64,000 bases of DNA from Georgenia yuyongxinii (GTDB lineage Bacteria; Actinomycetota; Actinomycetes; Actinomycetales; Actinomycetaceae): assembly GCF_006352065.1 (NCBI RefSeq), contig NZ_CP040915.1, forward strand, positions 2,542,001 to 2,606,000, written 5' to 3'. A program made the position numbers and the translations under genes. The notes under the pieces were generated by a model. It was given only the letters and a program-made list of their open reading frames with translations, had not been told where the DNA came from and ran no database searches. How positions within the stretch are numbered: the first letter of the stretch is position 1; the number at the start of each line of letters is the position of its first letter. Below, one piece after another: positions 50,556 to 59,650 of this stretch.

Positions 50556-50572
50556 GTTATCGGTTTGTTATC
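50556..50572 (+). promoter_or_regulatory. GTTATC direct repeat upstream of the CAP-domain gene
   Basis: Two GTTATC boxes (50556-50561 and 50567-50572) with an 11-bp period lie about 43 bp before the CAP gene start. A direct repeat of GTTA(T/C) with about one helical turn resembles sites of the MtrA response regulator, which controls cell-wall hydrolase and secreted protein genes in actinobacteria. The match is suggestive, not proven. Confidence 0.45.
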
Positions 50573-50614
50573 TTGGCCGGGCACTTCACCGCCAGTCTTT
50601 CGGAGGATTCCCTC

Positions 50615-51538
50615 GTGCCTGTTCTGACTCAGCGTCAGCGTCGTTCCGCCCTGGCCGCCATCGCCGCGGCGACCCTCTCCGTGCCGGTCGGCATCGCCGG
50701 CCTGGCGCCTGCCGCGGCCGCCGCCCCGGCCGGCGTCGCCCCTGCCGCGACGGCGCAGGCGACCTGGACCACCCAGCTCGAGACCGAGGTCTTCGAGAAG
50801 ATCAACGCCTACCGCGCCGCCCAGGGCGCCGGCCCGTTGACCCGCAACGCCTCGATCGACGGCGTCGCGCGGGCGTGGAGCCAGACCCAGGCCGGGCAGG
50901 GCCGGATGTCCCACAACCCCAGCTACGGCCAGCAGATGCCGGCCGGCGCGTCGGCGTGGTCGGAGAACGTCGCGTACCTCGCCGGGTACGACGTCGAGCA
51001 GATGGCCGCGATCTTCGTCGACGGGTGGATCAACTCCCCGGGCCACCGCCGCAACCTCCTCGATGCCGACATGACCCACACCGGTGTCGGGATCGCGCAG
51101 AACTCGGCCGGCGAGGTCTACGCCACGCAGAACTTCGGCCGTTACTCCGGCGCACTGTCGGGTGATGGGACCGCCGCACCGGCGCCCGCCCCGGCGGAGG
51201 CCCCGGCACCTGCCCCGGCGCCTGCACCGGCGCCCGAGCCGGCACCCGCCCCGAGCGAGGAGCCTGCTCCCGTCGAGGCTCCCACGGCACCCGCCCCGGC
51301 CGAGGACACGGCGCCCACGCCGGAGCCGGCGCCCGTCGAGACACCCACTGGCGACGACCCGACCGCCGAGCCCGCACCTGCGCCGACCGAGGACGCCGGT
51401 GCGAAGGACGACGCCGAGCCGCAGCGTCCCGACCGCGCCGAGGTCACGGACCGTGCGGACGACGTCCGCCCGGCCGACCGGCTCGGACGCTTCCAGCGCA
51501 TGGTCCTCGAGTGGGTCCTGAGCTTCTTCGACCGCTGA
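50615..51538 (+). CDS. Secreted CAP (SCP/PR1) domain protein
   Basis: A 307-residue secreted protein. The signal peptide spans about residues 1-35 (LAAIAAATLSVPVGIAGLAP). A CAP domain follows: INAYRAAQGAGPLTRNAS, then SQTQAGQGRMSHNPSYG and WINSPGHRRNLLDADMTHTG. A Pro/Ala/Glu-rich linker leads to an Arg-rich end. CAP proteins are cell-wall-associated; some bind peptidoglycan or lipids. The GTG at 50615 has a GGAGGA site at good spacing. A strong terminator follows. Confidence 0.9.
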   Translation: MPVLTQRQRRSALAAIAAATLSVPVGIAGLAPAAAAAPAGVAPAATAQATWTTQLETEVFEKINAYRAAQGAGPLTRNASIDGVARAWSQTQAGQGRMSHNPSYGQQMPAGASAWSENVAYLAGYDVEQMAAIFVDGWINSPGHRRNLLDADMTHTGVGIAQNSAGEVYATQNFGRYSGALSGDGTAAPAPAPAEAPAPAPAPAPAPEPAPAPSEEPAPVEAPTAPAPAEDTAPTPEPAPVETPTGDDPTAEPAPAPTEDAGAKDDAEPQRPDRAEVTDRADDVRPADRLGRFQRMVLEWVLSFFDR

Positions 51539-51580
51539 TGGAGTCGTGAACATCCTCGGCCGCTGACCGTGGCCGGTGAC

Positions 51581-51614
51581 GGCCCGCCCCGCGCATGCGG
51601 GGCGGGCCTTTTGT
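51581..51614 (+). terminator. Intrinsic terminator of the CAP-domain gene
   Basis: GGCCCGCCCCGC (51581-51592) pairs perfectly with 51597-51608 around a GCAT loop, followed by TTTTGT. This is the best-formed terminator in the window. Confidence 0.92.
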
Positions 51615-51665
51615 GTCGTGAGCGCCCGCCGGGGCCCGCGATGGGGGCAGGCGCGAGACGCCGAC

Positions 51666-51962
51666 TCAGGCGTGCGAGGGCGCGGGCGGGGCGTCGTCGA
51701 TCTCGAAGGTGAGCTCGTCGGGATAGCAGAAGTACCACCCCTCCCCCGGCTCGTAGGAGCGCACGATCGGATGCCCCACGCCGTGGCTGTGCCAGCGGGC
51801 GTGCTTGTTCGGCGAGGAGTCGCAGCACCCGATGTGGCCGCAGAACTGGCAGGCGCGCAGGTGCACCCACCTGGCGCCGATGGCCAGGCAGTCCTCGCAG
51901 CCGGGCGCGCCGTCCGCGGTGACCGTGTCGTCGATGGTCTCCAGATGCGTGCAGATGGCCAT
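51666..51962 (-). CDS. UBP-type zinc finger protein
   Basis: A 98-residue protein consisting of a ZnF-UBP domain: CTHLETI, then CEDCLAIGARWVHLRACQFC and GCCDSSPNKHARWHSHGVGH supply the Cys/His zinc ligands. The family binds the C-terminal tail of ubiquitin in eukaryotes; in bacteria it is a small stand-alone protein of unknown function. The ATG at 51962 is well placed. It is convergent with the CAP gene, with a terminator between them. Confidence 0.9.
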   Translation of the reverse strand: MAICTHLETIDDTVTADGAPGCEDCLAIGARWVHLRACQFCGHIGCCDSSPNKHARWHSHGVGHPIVRSYEPGEGWYFCYPDELTFEIDDAPPAPSHA

Positions 51963-52078
51963 GCCCCATCACACCGCACGAGCGCGACGCCGACCACAGG
52001 TGAGCAAGGCCACGGCCAGCGCGGAATGAATCCGGACCGGAGCGGAATGCTGGCTGGCACGGGCAGGTTGTACCGGTC

Positions 52079-52744
52079 ATGAGCCAACCGATCTCCGTGC
52101 ACGTCTGGTCCGACATCGCCTGCCCCTGGTGCTTCATCGGCAAGCGCCGCTTCGAGAAGGCGGCCGAGGCCTTCGACGGGAAGGTCACCGTCGAGTACCA
52201 CTCCTTCGAGCTCGCCCCGGACACCCCGGTCGACTTCGAGGGCAGCGAGGCGGACTTCCTCGCCGGCCACAAGCGGATGCCGAAGGATCAGGTCACCCAG
52301 ATGCTCGCCCAGGTGACCCAGATCGCCGACGGCGAGGGGCTGGACTACGACTTCGACAACGTCAAGCACACCAAGACTCTCAAGGCCCACGAGCTGCTCC
52401 ACCTCGCCAAGGCCAAGGGCCTGCAGCTCGAGCTGATGGAGCGGTTGTTCTCGGCGTACTTCGAGCAGGGCAGGCACGTCGGGCACGAGGACGACCTCCT
52501 GGCCGTGGCCGCAGAAGCCGGCCTGGACGTGGAAGAGGCACGCAAGGCCCTGGCCGACGGGACCTACCGCGCCGCCGTGCAGGCCGACATCGCCGCTGCT
52601 CAGCAGATCGGCATCCAGGGCGTGCCGTTCTACATCATCGGTGAGAAGTACGGTGTCTCCGGCGCCCAGAACCCCGAGGTCTTCGGCGAGGCCCTGCGCC
52701 GCGCGAGCGAGGACAGCACCGTCGAGCAGGCGGCCGCCCGATGA
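52079..52744 (+). CDS. DsbA/FrnE-like thiol oxidoreductase
   Basis: A 221-residue protein. VWSDIACPWCFIGKRRFEKA has the CPWC active site at about residues 15-18, followed by a long helical insert and the closing IQGVPFYIIGEKYGVSGAQ, with the cis-Pro. FrnE-like proteins are cytoplasmic, thiol-dependent, and linked to oxidative stress or polyketide modification. No signal peptide is present. It is coupled to a small cysteine-containing protein by ATGA. Confidence 0.92.
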   Translation: MSQPISVHVWSDIACPWCFIGKRRFEKAAEAFDGKVTVEYHSFELAPDTPVDFEGSEADFLAGHKRMPKDQVTQMLAQVTQIADGEGLDYDFDNVKHTKTLKAHELLHLAKAKGLQLELMERLFSAYFEQGRHVGHEDDLLAVAAEAGLDVEEARKALADGTYRAAVQADIAAAQQIGIQGVPFYIIGEKYGVSGAQNPEVFGEALRRASEDSTVEQAAAR

Positions 52745-52959
52745 GCGAGCCGTCGCTCGCGCGCTCGCCCGGCACCGAGGCGCCCACCTCGCCACAGCCG
52801 GTGGCGGACGGGTCGCCGGTCGGCCTGGCCGGCCTGGTGGGCCTTGGTGCCTTGCAGGCGGTCGGCGACGCGGACGCGGGCTACTGCGTCGACGGCGCCT
52901 GCTACGTGCCGAGCACCGTCGACGCTGCGCCGACGGACGCTCTCGTGGACCGCGCCTGA
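52741..52959 (+). CDS. Small hypothetical protein coupled to the FrnE-like gene
   Basis: A 72-residue protein with Pro/Ala-rich ends and one CVDGAC motif (ADAGYCVDGACYVPSTV). Its ATG overlaps the FrnE-like stop by four bases, so they are co-translated. The cysteine pair may be a substrate of, or thiol partner to, the oxidoreductase. No family is recognised. Confidence 0.65.
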   Translation: MSEPSLARSPGTEAPTSPQPVADGSPVGLAGLVGLGALQAVGDADAGYCVDGACYVPSTVDAAPTDALVDRA

Positions 52960-53060
52960 CACCGCCCCGGCGGAGGAGCCTGCCGGAGGGGCGGCGGTAG
53001 GCTCACCCCCCAGGTTTCTGGTGATTCCCGAGTGGTCCTGGCGGCCCTATTCTCGCCGCC

Positions 53061-53723
53061 GTGCCCTCTCGTTCTTTCGCGGTACTTGCCGCCCTCGCCG
53101 GACTGGTCTCGATGGCCGTCCTCGTCACCGTCCCGTCCCTGCAGTGCCTGGCGTGCGAGACGTCGCTGGGCGCACCCGACGAGCAGATCGAGCGCGTGTT
53201 TCGCGACTGGGCGTCGACGTTCTACTGGGGCGCCTACGCGGAGCTGCTCGCCGTGTTCCTCTTCACCTGGTTCCTCGCCCACCTGGTCGGTGAGCTGCGG
53301 CGCGTGGCACCCGGACAGGTCTATGCCACGGTCGCGCTGCTCGGTGGCGGCCTGTTCGCCGCCGGCGTGCTCGTCCAGCTCGCCCTCACGCTCGCGGCGA
53401 CGACGGTCGCCGAGGGCAGCGGGGCCACCGTCGCGCACCTGGTGCTCGCGGTGGCCTACAACTTCGCCTTCGTCTACGCGGCACCCGTGGCCGCGCTGGT
53501 GATGGCGACGAGCCTCGCCGTCGTACGGACCCGGTGGCTGCCCCGCCCGCTCGGCTGGGCCGGCTTCGTCGCCGTCGTCGTCGCGCTGGCGTGGATCACT
53601 CCCGGCATCGGTGCGGTGGCCGGGATGGTGTGGATCGCGGCGCTGTCCGTGTGCCTGGCCGTGCGCGCCGTCCGGCCGTCCGGCCAGCGGCAGGCGGCAG
53701 TGGACGCCGTCGTCATGGAGTGA
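53061..53723 (+). CDS. Integral membrane protein, hypothetical
   Basis: A 220-residue protein with six predicted helices (FAVLAALAGLVSMAVLVTVP, ELLAVFLFTWFLAHLVGEL, then others). A CLAC motif lies near residue 30 in the first outer loop. The GTG at 53061 starts directly before helix 1. It resembles DUF4386-type proteins loosely, but the assignment is weak. It follows the FrnE pair after about 100 bp, on the same strand. Confidence 0.65.
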   Translation: MPSRSFAVLAALAGLVSMAVLVTVPSLQCLACETSLGAPDEQIERVFRDWASTFYWGAYAELLAVFLFTWFLAHLVGELRRVAPGQVYATVALLGGGLFAAGVLVQLALTLAATTVAEGSGATVAHLVLAVAYNFAFVYAAPVAALVMATSLAVVRTRWLPRPLGWAGFVAVVVALAWITPGIGAVAGMVWIAALSVCLAVRAVRPSGQRQAAVDAVVME

Positions 53724-53738
53724 CGGGCCCGACCCGGC

Positions 53739-56111
53739 TCACCGCCCGCGAGAACGCTCCCTCGCCGCGGCGACGATCGCTTCCGCCCACCGGCGCGCCC
53801 GGCGCGCGACGTCGCGCATCTGGTCGGCGCCGCTGCGCGGCCACAGCGCCGCGCGCACCCGCGTACGCCACGGCAGGGCCCCGCGCGCCTGCCGGGTGAC
53901 CATTCGGACGTCCTCGACCATCGTGCCGACGCCGGTTCCGCCGGGCGCGTACCGCGCCGCCTCCAGCCGGCCGGCCGCGCGCGCGAGCGCCTCCGAGCCC
54001 GTCGGATCCAGGGCGGCCACCCGCTCGTAGTGGGCGAGGGACTGCCGCGGGGTGGCCGCCGGCGGCGCCGGCAGCCCGAGGTCTGCCAGGGAGGCGGTGA
54101 GCGCCCGCCACTCCCCCTCCACCCGGGCCGCATCGTCGGCGGCTCGACGGCGGAGCGCGTCGCGACGCCACCGGCCCGCCAGCGGGACCGAGGCGGCGAC
54201 CAGGGTGAGCAGCACGCCCAGCCCGATGCCGCCGAGGACGCGGCCGGCGCCCTCCTCCCACCAGGAGACCTGGTCGGCGCCGGACCCGCCGGTGAGGCCG
54301 TCGTCGGTGAGCTCGGGCGCCGGGGTGGGGGTCGCCGTCTGGCCGGGGGCCGGCGCGAGGGGGGCGCCCGGTGTGCGGTAGACGGGCGCGCTGCCGCTGC
54401 GCCCGCCCGGGGTGGGCTCGAACCGGGTCCACCCCAGCCCGTCGATGAACAGCTCGGGCCAGGCGTGCGCGTCGGCGGCCACGACCGTGCGGGTGCCGTC
54501 CTCGCCCTCGGCGCCGGGCAGGAAGCCCACCGCGAGGCGGGCTGGGATCCCGATGGCCCGGGACATCATGACCATGGTGGTGGCGAACTGGACGCAGTAG
54601 CCCACTTTGGTCGCGAGGAAGTGGCTGATCGGGTCCAGCGGGTTGCCGTCCGGGCCCGGCACCGGGTCAGCCAGGGTGAGGGAGTAGCTGAAGGCGCTGC
54701 CGCGCAGGTAGCCCTGGATGGCCATGGCGGCCTGGACCTGGTTCTCCGCGCCGCCTGTCACCCCCAGGACGACGGGGGCTATGTTCTCGGCGGACACGGG
54801 ATCGGCCTGCAGGGTGGCCGGGTCCACGCCTGCCACGTCGGCCACCTCGCCCTCGCCGGTGCCCGGCGGCAGCTCGCCGATGATCTTCCAGTACGTCGCC
54901 GCGTAGCTCGCCGGCTGGTCGGCCACGACGACGGCGCCGGTGAGCTGGTCCGTGCCCCAATCGAGCTGGCCGAAGTCCGCACCGGTGAGCGTGGCTGGCA
55001 CGGCGACCTGCGGGGCCCGCATCTCGTTGCGGAAGACGGTGAGGGAGAAGTCATCGGTCTCGACGCCAGACGGTCGCGGCGGCAGCTGGGGCGGGCCGGG
55101 CTGTTCCTCCCAGGGGAGCCAGCGGCCCCCGGCGTAGCTGGTCGAGACGGTCACTCGCAGCGGGGTGCCCTGCGGGTCGTCAGTGCGGTACTGCAGCACG
55201 GGTCTGGTGCTGCGGCTCCCCAGGTCGGCGGCCAGGTCGAGGGAGTCGGTGAACGTCACCCCGTCCTGGTCGGCCGGGCCGGCGGCCCGGACCAGGCCCT
55301 GGACCACGACCGTCGGCGGCAGATGCGGCAGCGCCAGGGGCACCACGACGGCCAGCACGACGGCGGCCGCCCCCACCGCGCGGGCCCAGCGGGCGTATCC
55401 GCGTGCGCCTCGGCCCACCGCCCGGTCGGCGCGGGCATGACCGTAGCTGAACGTCTCGGTGTCGTCGTCGGTGTGTGCGTCGCCGTGGCGCCACCCGCGC
55501 ACCCCCTCGACACCCTGGTGGGCGACCAGGAGGAGCCAGGCGACCGCCCCGGCCAGGAAGAACTTCGGGTGCAGCGCGTTCCCGGTGCCCGAGGCACCGA
55601 TCGTGACCACGGCCAGCAGCGGCAGCCCCGCCAGCGCCGGCGCGCGGCGGCCCACGGCGATCGCGTCGACGGCCAGCCCGACCACGGTCGCCGCCGTCAC
55701 CACCAGGAACACCATCCCCGGTGTGGCGGAGACGGGCACCGCCTCGTCGCGGATGGTCGCGATGCCCTCGGCGACCAGGCGGACCGACTCGACGAGCGCC
55801 GTCGGGCGGGGCAGGAGGAACCAGTGGTGGCCGGGCAGCAGCACCCACGACACCACGAGGGCGACGGCGGCCGTCTGCACCGCGAGCACGGCGACGGCGC
55901 CGAGCCGGGCGCCGCGGGCCAGCGCTCCGGCGACGGCGACCACCGCGAGGGCGAGGAGCGTGGGCGGTACCCAGGACTCGTCCGCGAGGAGGAGGGTGAT
56001 CGGCCAGGTGGCCACCGTCGTCGCCAGGGCTGCCAGGGCGCCGTCGGCCCAGCGGGCGCGGGGTGACCCGGCTCCTGCGACGACGGCCCGCAGGCCGCGG
56101 GCCGGGCTCAC
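53739..56111 (-). CDS. Transglutaminase-like membrane protein (TgpA-like)
   Basis: A 790-residue protein. The N-terminal half holds about eight transmembrane helices, and the soluble part is a transglutaminase-like domain with GYCVQFATTMVMMSRAIGIPA (catalytic Cys) and VVAADAHAWPELFIDGLGW (His and Asp). A further helix and a DUF4129-like tail follow. The GTG start at 56111 overlaps the stop of the DUF58 gene by four bases. It is the third gene of the MoxR-DUF58-transglutaminase operon, probably acting on the cell envelope. Confidence 0.9.
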   Translation of the reverse strand: MSPARGLRAVVAGAGSPRARWADGALAALATTVATWPITLLLADESWVPPTLLALAVVAVAGALARGARLGAVAVLAVQTAAVALVVSWVLLPGHHWFLLPRPTALVESVRLVAEGIATIRDEAVPVSATPGMVFLVVTAATVVGLAVDAIAVGRRAPALAGLPLLAVVTIGASGTGNALHPKFFLAGAVAWLLLVAHQGVEGVRGWRHGDAHTDDDTETFSYGHARADRAVGRGARGYARWARAVGAAAVVLAVVVPLALPHLPPTVVVQGLVRAAGPADQDGVTFTDSLDLAADLGSRSTRPVLQYRTDDPQGTPLRVTVSTSYAGGRWLPWEEQPGPPQLPPRPSGVETDDFSLTVFRNEMRAPQVAVPATLTGADFGQLDWGTDQLTGAVVVADQPASYAATYWKIIGELPPGTGEGEVADVAGVDPATLQADPVSAENIAPVVLGVTGGAENQVQAAMAIQGYLRGSAFSYSLTLADPVPGPDGNPLDPISHFLATKVGYCVQFATTMVMMSRAIGIPARLAVGFLPGAEGEDGTRTVVAADAHAWPELFIDGLGWTRFEPTPGGRSGSAPVYRTPGAPLAPAPGQTATPTPAPELTDDGLTGGSGADQVSWWEEGAGRVLGGIGLGVLLTLVAASVPLAGRWRRDALRRRAADDAARVEGEWRALTASLADLGLPAPPAATPRQSLAHYERVAALDPTGSEALARAAGRLEAARYAPGGTGVGTMVEDVRMVTRQARGALPWRTRVRAALWPRSGADQMRDVARRARRWAEAIVAAARERSRGR

Positions 56112-57496
56112 GAGACCCGCACCCGGGCGCTGGTGGGGCTGCGGTGGACGGCGGTGGCGCGCTGCCAGCTGGACTTGACGGGGTCGCCGGCGCGCACGAC
56201 GGCGGTGCGCCAGCCGGCCACCCTGGCCAGGCGCGCGTGGTGCTCGGCGCGGGCGTCGGCGTCGTCGTCGCTCGGGTCGCCGAACCGGCCCAGGGTGCCC
56301 GAGCCGTCCGGGGCGCTGCGGTTGTCCCGGCCCTCCCGGACGTCCCGGACGTCCCGGCCCTCCCGGCCCGCCCTGCTCCCCCTGCCCTCCCGGACGCTGC
56401 GGACGTCCTCCGCGAACGTCTCGGCACGCAGGAGGAGCAGCACGCCGACGGCCCCGGGGGGCCGGGCCGGGGTCAGGCGGCCCAGGGCCTGCTCGTCGTG
56501 ATCGGTGAAGGCCGCGACCACCGCGCCGGCCGGCAGCTCGCGCGCCGCCCGCAGGACGGGATCGAGGTCGCCCCAGCTGATCGTCGCCCGCGCGAGCTCG
56601 TTGAGGACGGCGTCGGCGGTGAGCACCTTGGCGGCGGTCCCGTCCCGGACGGTCTCGGCCGTCACGAGGGAGAGGGACCAGCCCTGGGCGCCGAGGTGGA
56701 CGGCGACGGACGCCAGCGCGCTGACCGCCCACTCGAACGAGCCGTCGGCGGTGCCCCAGTGCGCCCGGGCGCGGGAGTCCAGGACGAGCGCCACGCGGCG
56801 CCGGGCGGGCCGCTCCTCCTGGCGCACCATGAGCTGGCCGCGGTGGGCGGTGGCGGGCCAGTGCACGCGGCGCAGGTCGTCGCCGTAGCGGTACTGCCGG
56901 GTGCTGAGGTCGTCCTCGCCCTGGGGGGCGATGCTGTGCGGGACGGGCCAGTCACCGGCGTCGCCCTCCCGGCGCAGCCGGGTGCGGCCGAGCTCGTGCA
57001 CCTCGGGCAGCACGAGCACCTCCGCCTCGTCACCCTGGCGAATGCTGGCGCCGGCCAGGCCGAACGGGTCCTGCAACCGCAGGGCGAGGGGACCGAGCCC
57101 GTACGCGCCGCGCAGCGCCGGCCGCAGCGGGTACGTGACGGTGTACCACTCCCCCGGTGTCAGGCGCGGCAGCACGAACCGGCCGGGCTCGCCGAGGGCG
57201 GGGTCGACGTGGTCCTCCGCGAGGAACGGCAGGGTGGGGCGCCGGCCGGCGTTGCGCACGGTCAGCCGGACGACGCCGTCGGTGCCCGGCCGCAGCCGGT
57301 CGGGGGCGACGGCGCGCCGCACCTCCAGGTGCGGGGTGCGCCGTCGACCGGAGAGCACGGCGAGGAGGGGCAGGACGGCGAGCAGCACCCCGATCCGGGT
57401 GATGTCCGGATAGCCCAGGACCATCGCGAGCAGCGCGGCCGTGACCCCGGCGGCGAGGAACGCCAGCCCGCGGGTGGTCAGGCCGGGCAGCTTCAT
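56108..57496 (-). CDS. DUF58 domain-containing protein
   Basis: A 462-residue protein. An N-terminal pair of helices (FLAAGVTAALLAMVLGYPDI) is followed by the DUF58 core (TLPFLAEDHVDPAL, then STRQYRYGDDLRRVHWPATA, a vWA-like fold). Between residues 355 and 390 is a charged Arg/Glu/Gly-rich insert (AGREGRDVRDVREGRDNR) encoded by imperfect DNA repeats. DUF58 proteins work with MoxR ATPases in metal- or cofactor-dependent maturation. It is coupled to both neighbours by ATGA/GTGA overlaps. Confidence 0.9.
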   Translation of the reverse strand: MKLPGLTTRGLAFLAAGVTAALLAMVLGYPDITRIGVLLAVLPLLAVLSGRRRTPHLEVRRAVAPDRLRPGTDGVVRLTVRNAGRRPTLPFLAEDHVDPALGEPGRFVLPRLTPGEWYTVTYPLRPALRGAYGLGPLALRLQDPFGLAGASIRQGDEAEVLVLPEVHELGRTRLRREGDAGDWPVPHSIAPQGEDDLSTRQYRYGDDLRRVHWPATAHRGQLMVRQEERPARRRVALVLDSRARAHWGTADGSFEWAVSALASVAVHLGAQGWSLSLVTAETVRDGTAAKVLTADAVLNELARATISWGDLDPVLRAARELPAGAVVAAFTDHDEQALGRLTPARPPGAVGVLLLLRAETFAEDVRSVREGRGSRAGREGRDVRDVREGRDNRSAPDGSGTLGRFGDPSDDDADARAEHHARLARVAGWRTAVVRAGDPVKSSWQRATAVHRSPTSARVRVS

Positions 57497-58473
57497 CGCG
57501 GGCGGGACGGGACGGGGACCTCGGCGAGCACGGCGCCGAGGACGTCCTCGGCGCTGAAGCCGCCGAGCTCGGCCTCGCTCGACAGGAGCACCCGGTGGGC
57601 CAGCACGGGCAGCAGAAGGTGCTGGACGTCGTCGGGCAGCACGTGGTCGCGGCCCTCGAGTGCGGCGTGCGCACGCGACGCGCGCAAGAGCTGCAGCCCC
57701 GCCCGCGGCGAGGCCCCGAGGCGCAGGTGGCGGCTCATGCGGGTGGCCGTGACCAGGTCGACGACGTATTGGCGCACCGCGGGGCTGGCGTACAGCCGCT
57801 CGACCACCTTCACCAGCGCACCGACGGTGACGGCGTCGGTGACCGGGTGCATGTCGTCCAGCGGGGAGCCGGCGCCGTGGGCGTCGAGCATCTCCAGCTC
57901 GGCGGCCGCCGAGGGATAGCCCATGGAGATGCGCGCCATGAACCGGTCGCGCTGGGCCTCGGGCAGGGGGTACGTGCCCTCCATCTCCAGAGGGTTTTGG
58001 GTGGCCATGACGATGAACGGGTCCGGCAGGGCGTAGGTGCGCCCGTCGACGGTGACCTGGCGCTCCTCCATCGACTCCAGCAGCGCCGACTGGGTCTTCG
58101 GGGAGGCGCGGTTGATCTCGTCCCCGACGACGACGTTGGCGAAGATGGCGCCGTACCGGAACTCGAAGGCGTGGGTGTCCTGGTTGAACACGCTCACGCC
58201 GGTGATGTCCGAGGGCAGCAGGTCCGGGGTGAACTGGATGCGCCGCACGGTGGAGTCGATCGAGCGGGCGAGGGTCTTGGCCAGCAGCGTCTTACCCACC
58301 CCGGGCACGTCCTCGATGAGGAGGTGCCCGCCGGCCAGCAGTACCGTCAGGGCGGTGCGGACGGCGCCGTCCTTGCCCTGGATCACCGTGGTCATGGCGC
58401 GGTGCGTCTCGTCCACGACGGCGTGCAGGTGCTCGAGGTCGCTGTCCACGTCATCCATGACGACCGGGTCCAT
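57493..58473 (-). CDS. MoxR family AAA ATPase
   Basis: A 326-residue AAA ATPase of the MoxR type. Walker A is LIEDVPGVGKTLLAKTLARS, Walker B is FANVVVGDEINRASPKTQSA, and QNPLEMEGTYPLPEAQRDRF is the sensor/arginine region. MoxR ATPases act as chaperones loading metal or remodelling partner vWA proteins. It is the first gene of the three-gene operon. The start at 58473 is preferred; an ATG at 58458 is also possible. Confidence 0.92.
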   Translation of the reverse strand: MDPVVMDDVDSDLEHLHAVVDETHRAMTTVIQGKDGAVRTALTVLLAGGHLLIEDVPGVGKTLLAKTLARSIDSTVRRIQFTPDLLPSDITGVSVFNQDTHAFEFRYGAIFANVVVGDEINRASPKTQSALLESMEERQVTVDGRTYALPDPFIVMATQNPLEMEGTYPLPEAQRDRFMARISMGYPSAAAELEMLDAHGAGSPLDDMHPVTDAVTVGALVKVVERLYASPAVRQYVVDLVTATRMSRHLRLGASPRAGLQLLRASRAHAALEGRDHVLPDDVQHLLLPVLAHRVLLSSEAELGGFSAEDVLGAVLAEVPVPSRPR

Positions 58474-58642
58474 GCGCCGATCGTGCCTCATCGACGCGTC
58501 GGACGGAACCGGAACGCCCATGTCCCGGCGGCAGCTTGCCGCGTGCGGTTTCCCTCGGTGAGTTGTGCGCGCCGACCAGGTGACGCCGCTGATGGGACCC
58601 CGTGTCGTCGCGACCGTGCGGGACGCCGTCGCGCCCTCCCGA

Positions 58643-58648
58643 TAGCGT
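58643..58648 (+). promoter_or_regulatory. -10 element of the quinone-reductase-like gene (leaderless)
   Basis: TAGCGT lies exactly seven bases before the ATG at 58656, the ideal leaderless spacing. No strong -35 is visible. Confidence 0.55.
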
Positions 58649-58655
58649 GCGCGCC

Positions 58656-59630
58656 ATGAGAGCAGCGGTCGCCACCCGGTACGGCCCACCCGACGTCGTG
58701 CGGATCGCGCAGGTGGATGCGCCGACCGTCGGGGAGCACGACGTGCTCGTCAAGGTCCACGCCACCACCGTCAACCGGACGGACTGCGCCTACCGGGCGG
58801 CGCACCCCTTCTTCATGCGCGCGTTCACCGGCCTGCGCCGGCCCAGGCGGCAGATCCTGGGAACGGAGCTGGCCGGCGTGGTGGCGGCCGTCGGGCCGGC
58901 CGTGACGACCTTCGCGGTGGGTGACCGGGTGTTCGGGTACAACGAGGGCGCATTCGCATTCGGTGCCCACGCCGAGTACGTGGCCCTGCCGCAGGACGGC
59001 CTGCTCGCACCGATCCCGGCGAATGTCGGCTTCCCCGAGGCCGCGGCCGGCACCGAGGGGTCGCACTACGCGCTGTCGTTCATCCGCGCGGCCCGTGTCG
59101 AGGCCGGACAGGCCGTGCTCGTCTATGGCGCCACCGGCGCGATCGGCTCCGCGGCGGTCCAGCTGCTCAAGAGCGTCGACGCCACCGTGACCGCGGTCTG
59201 CGACACCGCCCACCTCGACCTCGTGCGACGCCTCGGTGCGGACCGGGTCGTCGACTACACGGCCGAGGACTTCACCCGTGACCCGCGGCGCTACCACGCG
59301 GTGTTCGACGCCGTCGGCAAGAGCACGTTCGGCCGGTGCCGACGGCTCCTCGAGCCGGGCGGCGTGTACCTGTCCTCCGAGCTGGGCCCGCTGTGGCAGA
59401 ACCTCTACCTGCCCCTGCTGACCCGCTGGTCGCGCGGCGCGAAGGCGAGGTTCCCGTTCCCGCACGAGTCCCAGGAGATGGTGCGGCACCTCGCCCGGCT
59501 CATGCAGTCCGGGCAGTTCCGTCCCGTCATCGACCGGACCTACCCGCTCGCCCAGATCGTGGACGCGTACCGCTACGTCGAGACCGGGCGGAAGACCGGC
59601 AACGTCGTGATCGAGGTCGTCCCGGGCTGA
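58656..59630 (+). CDS. NAD(P)-dependent medium-chain dehydrogenase (quinone reductase-like)
   Basis: A 324-residue zinc-independent MDR protein. VKVHATTVNRTDCAYRAAHP and LGTELAGVVAAVGPAVTTF form the GroES-like domain, and VLVYGATGAIGSAAVQLLKS is the NADPH-binding Rossmann motif. Members reduce quinones or enones with NADPH. The start is set by the leaderless -10. The last seven codons, including the stop, are duplicated directly after the gene. Confidence 0.88.
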   Translation: MRAAVATRYGPPDVVRIAQVDAPTVGEHDVLVKVHATTVNRTDCAYRAAHPFFMRAFTGLRRPRRQILGTELAGVVAAVGPAVTTFAVGDRVFGYNEGAFAFGAHAEYVALPQDGLLAPIPANVGFPEAAAGTEGSHYALSFIRAARVEAGQAVLVYGATGAIGSAAVQLLKSVDATVTAVCDTAHLDLVRRLGADRVVDYTAEDFTRDPRRYHAVFDAVGKSTFGRCRRLLEPGGVYLSSELGPLWQNLYLPLLTRWSRGAKARFPFPHESQEMVRHLARLMQSGQFRPVIDRTYPLAQIVDAYRYVETGRKTGNVVIEVVPG

Positions 59631-59650
59631 TCGAGGTCGTCCCGGGCTGA
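59611..59650. repeat. Exact 20-bp tandem duplication at a gene end
   Basis: TCGAGGTCGTCCCGGGCTGA occurs at 59611-59630 and again at 59631-59650. The first copy ends the reductase gene and the second lies just beyond its stop, so the stop codon is duplicated too. Confidence 0.9.
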
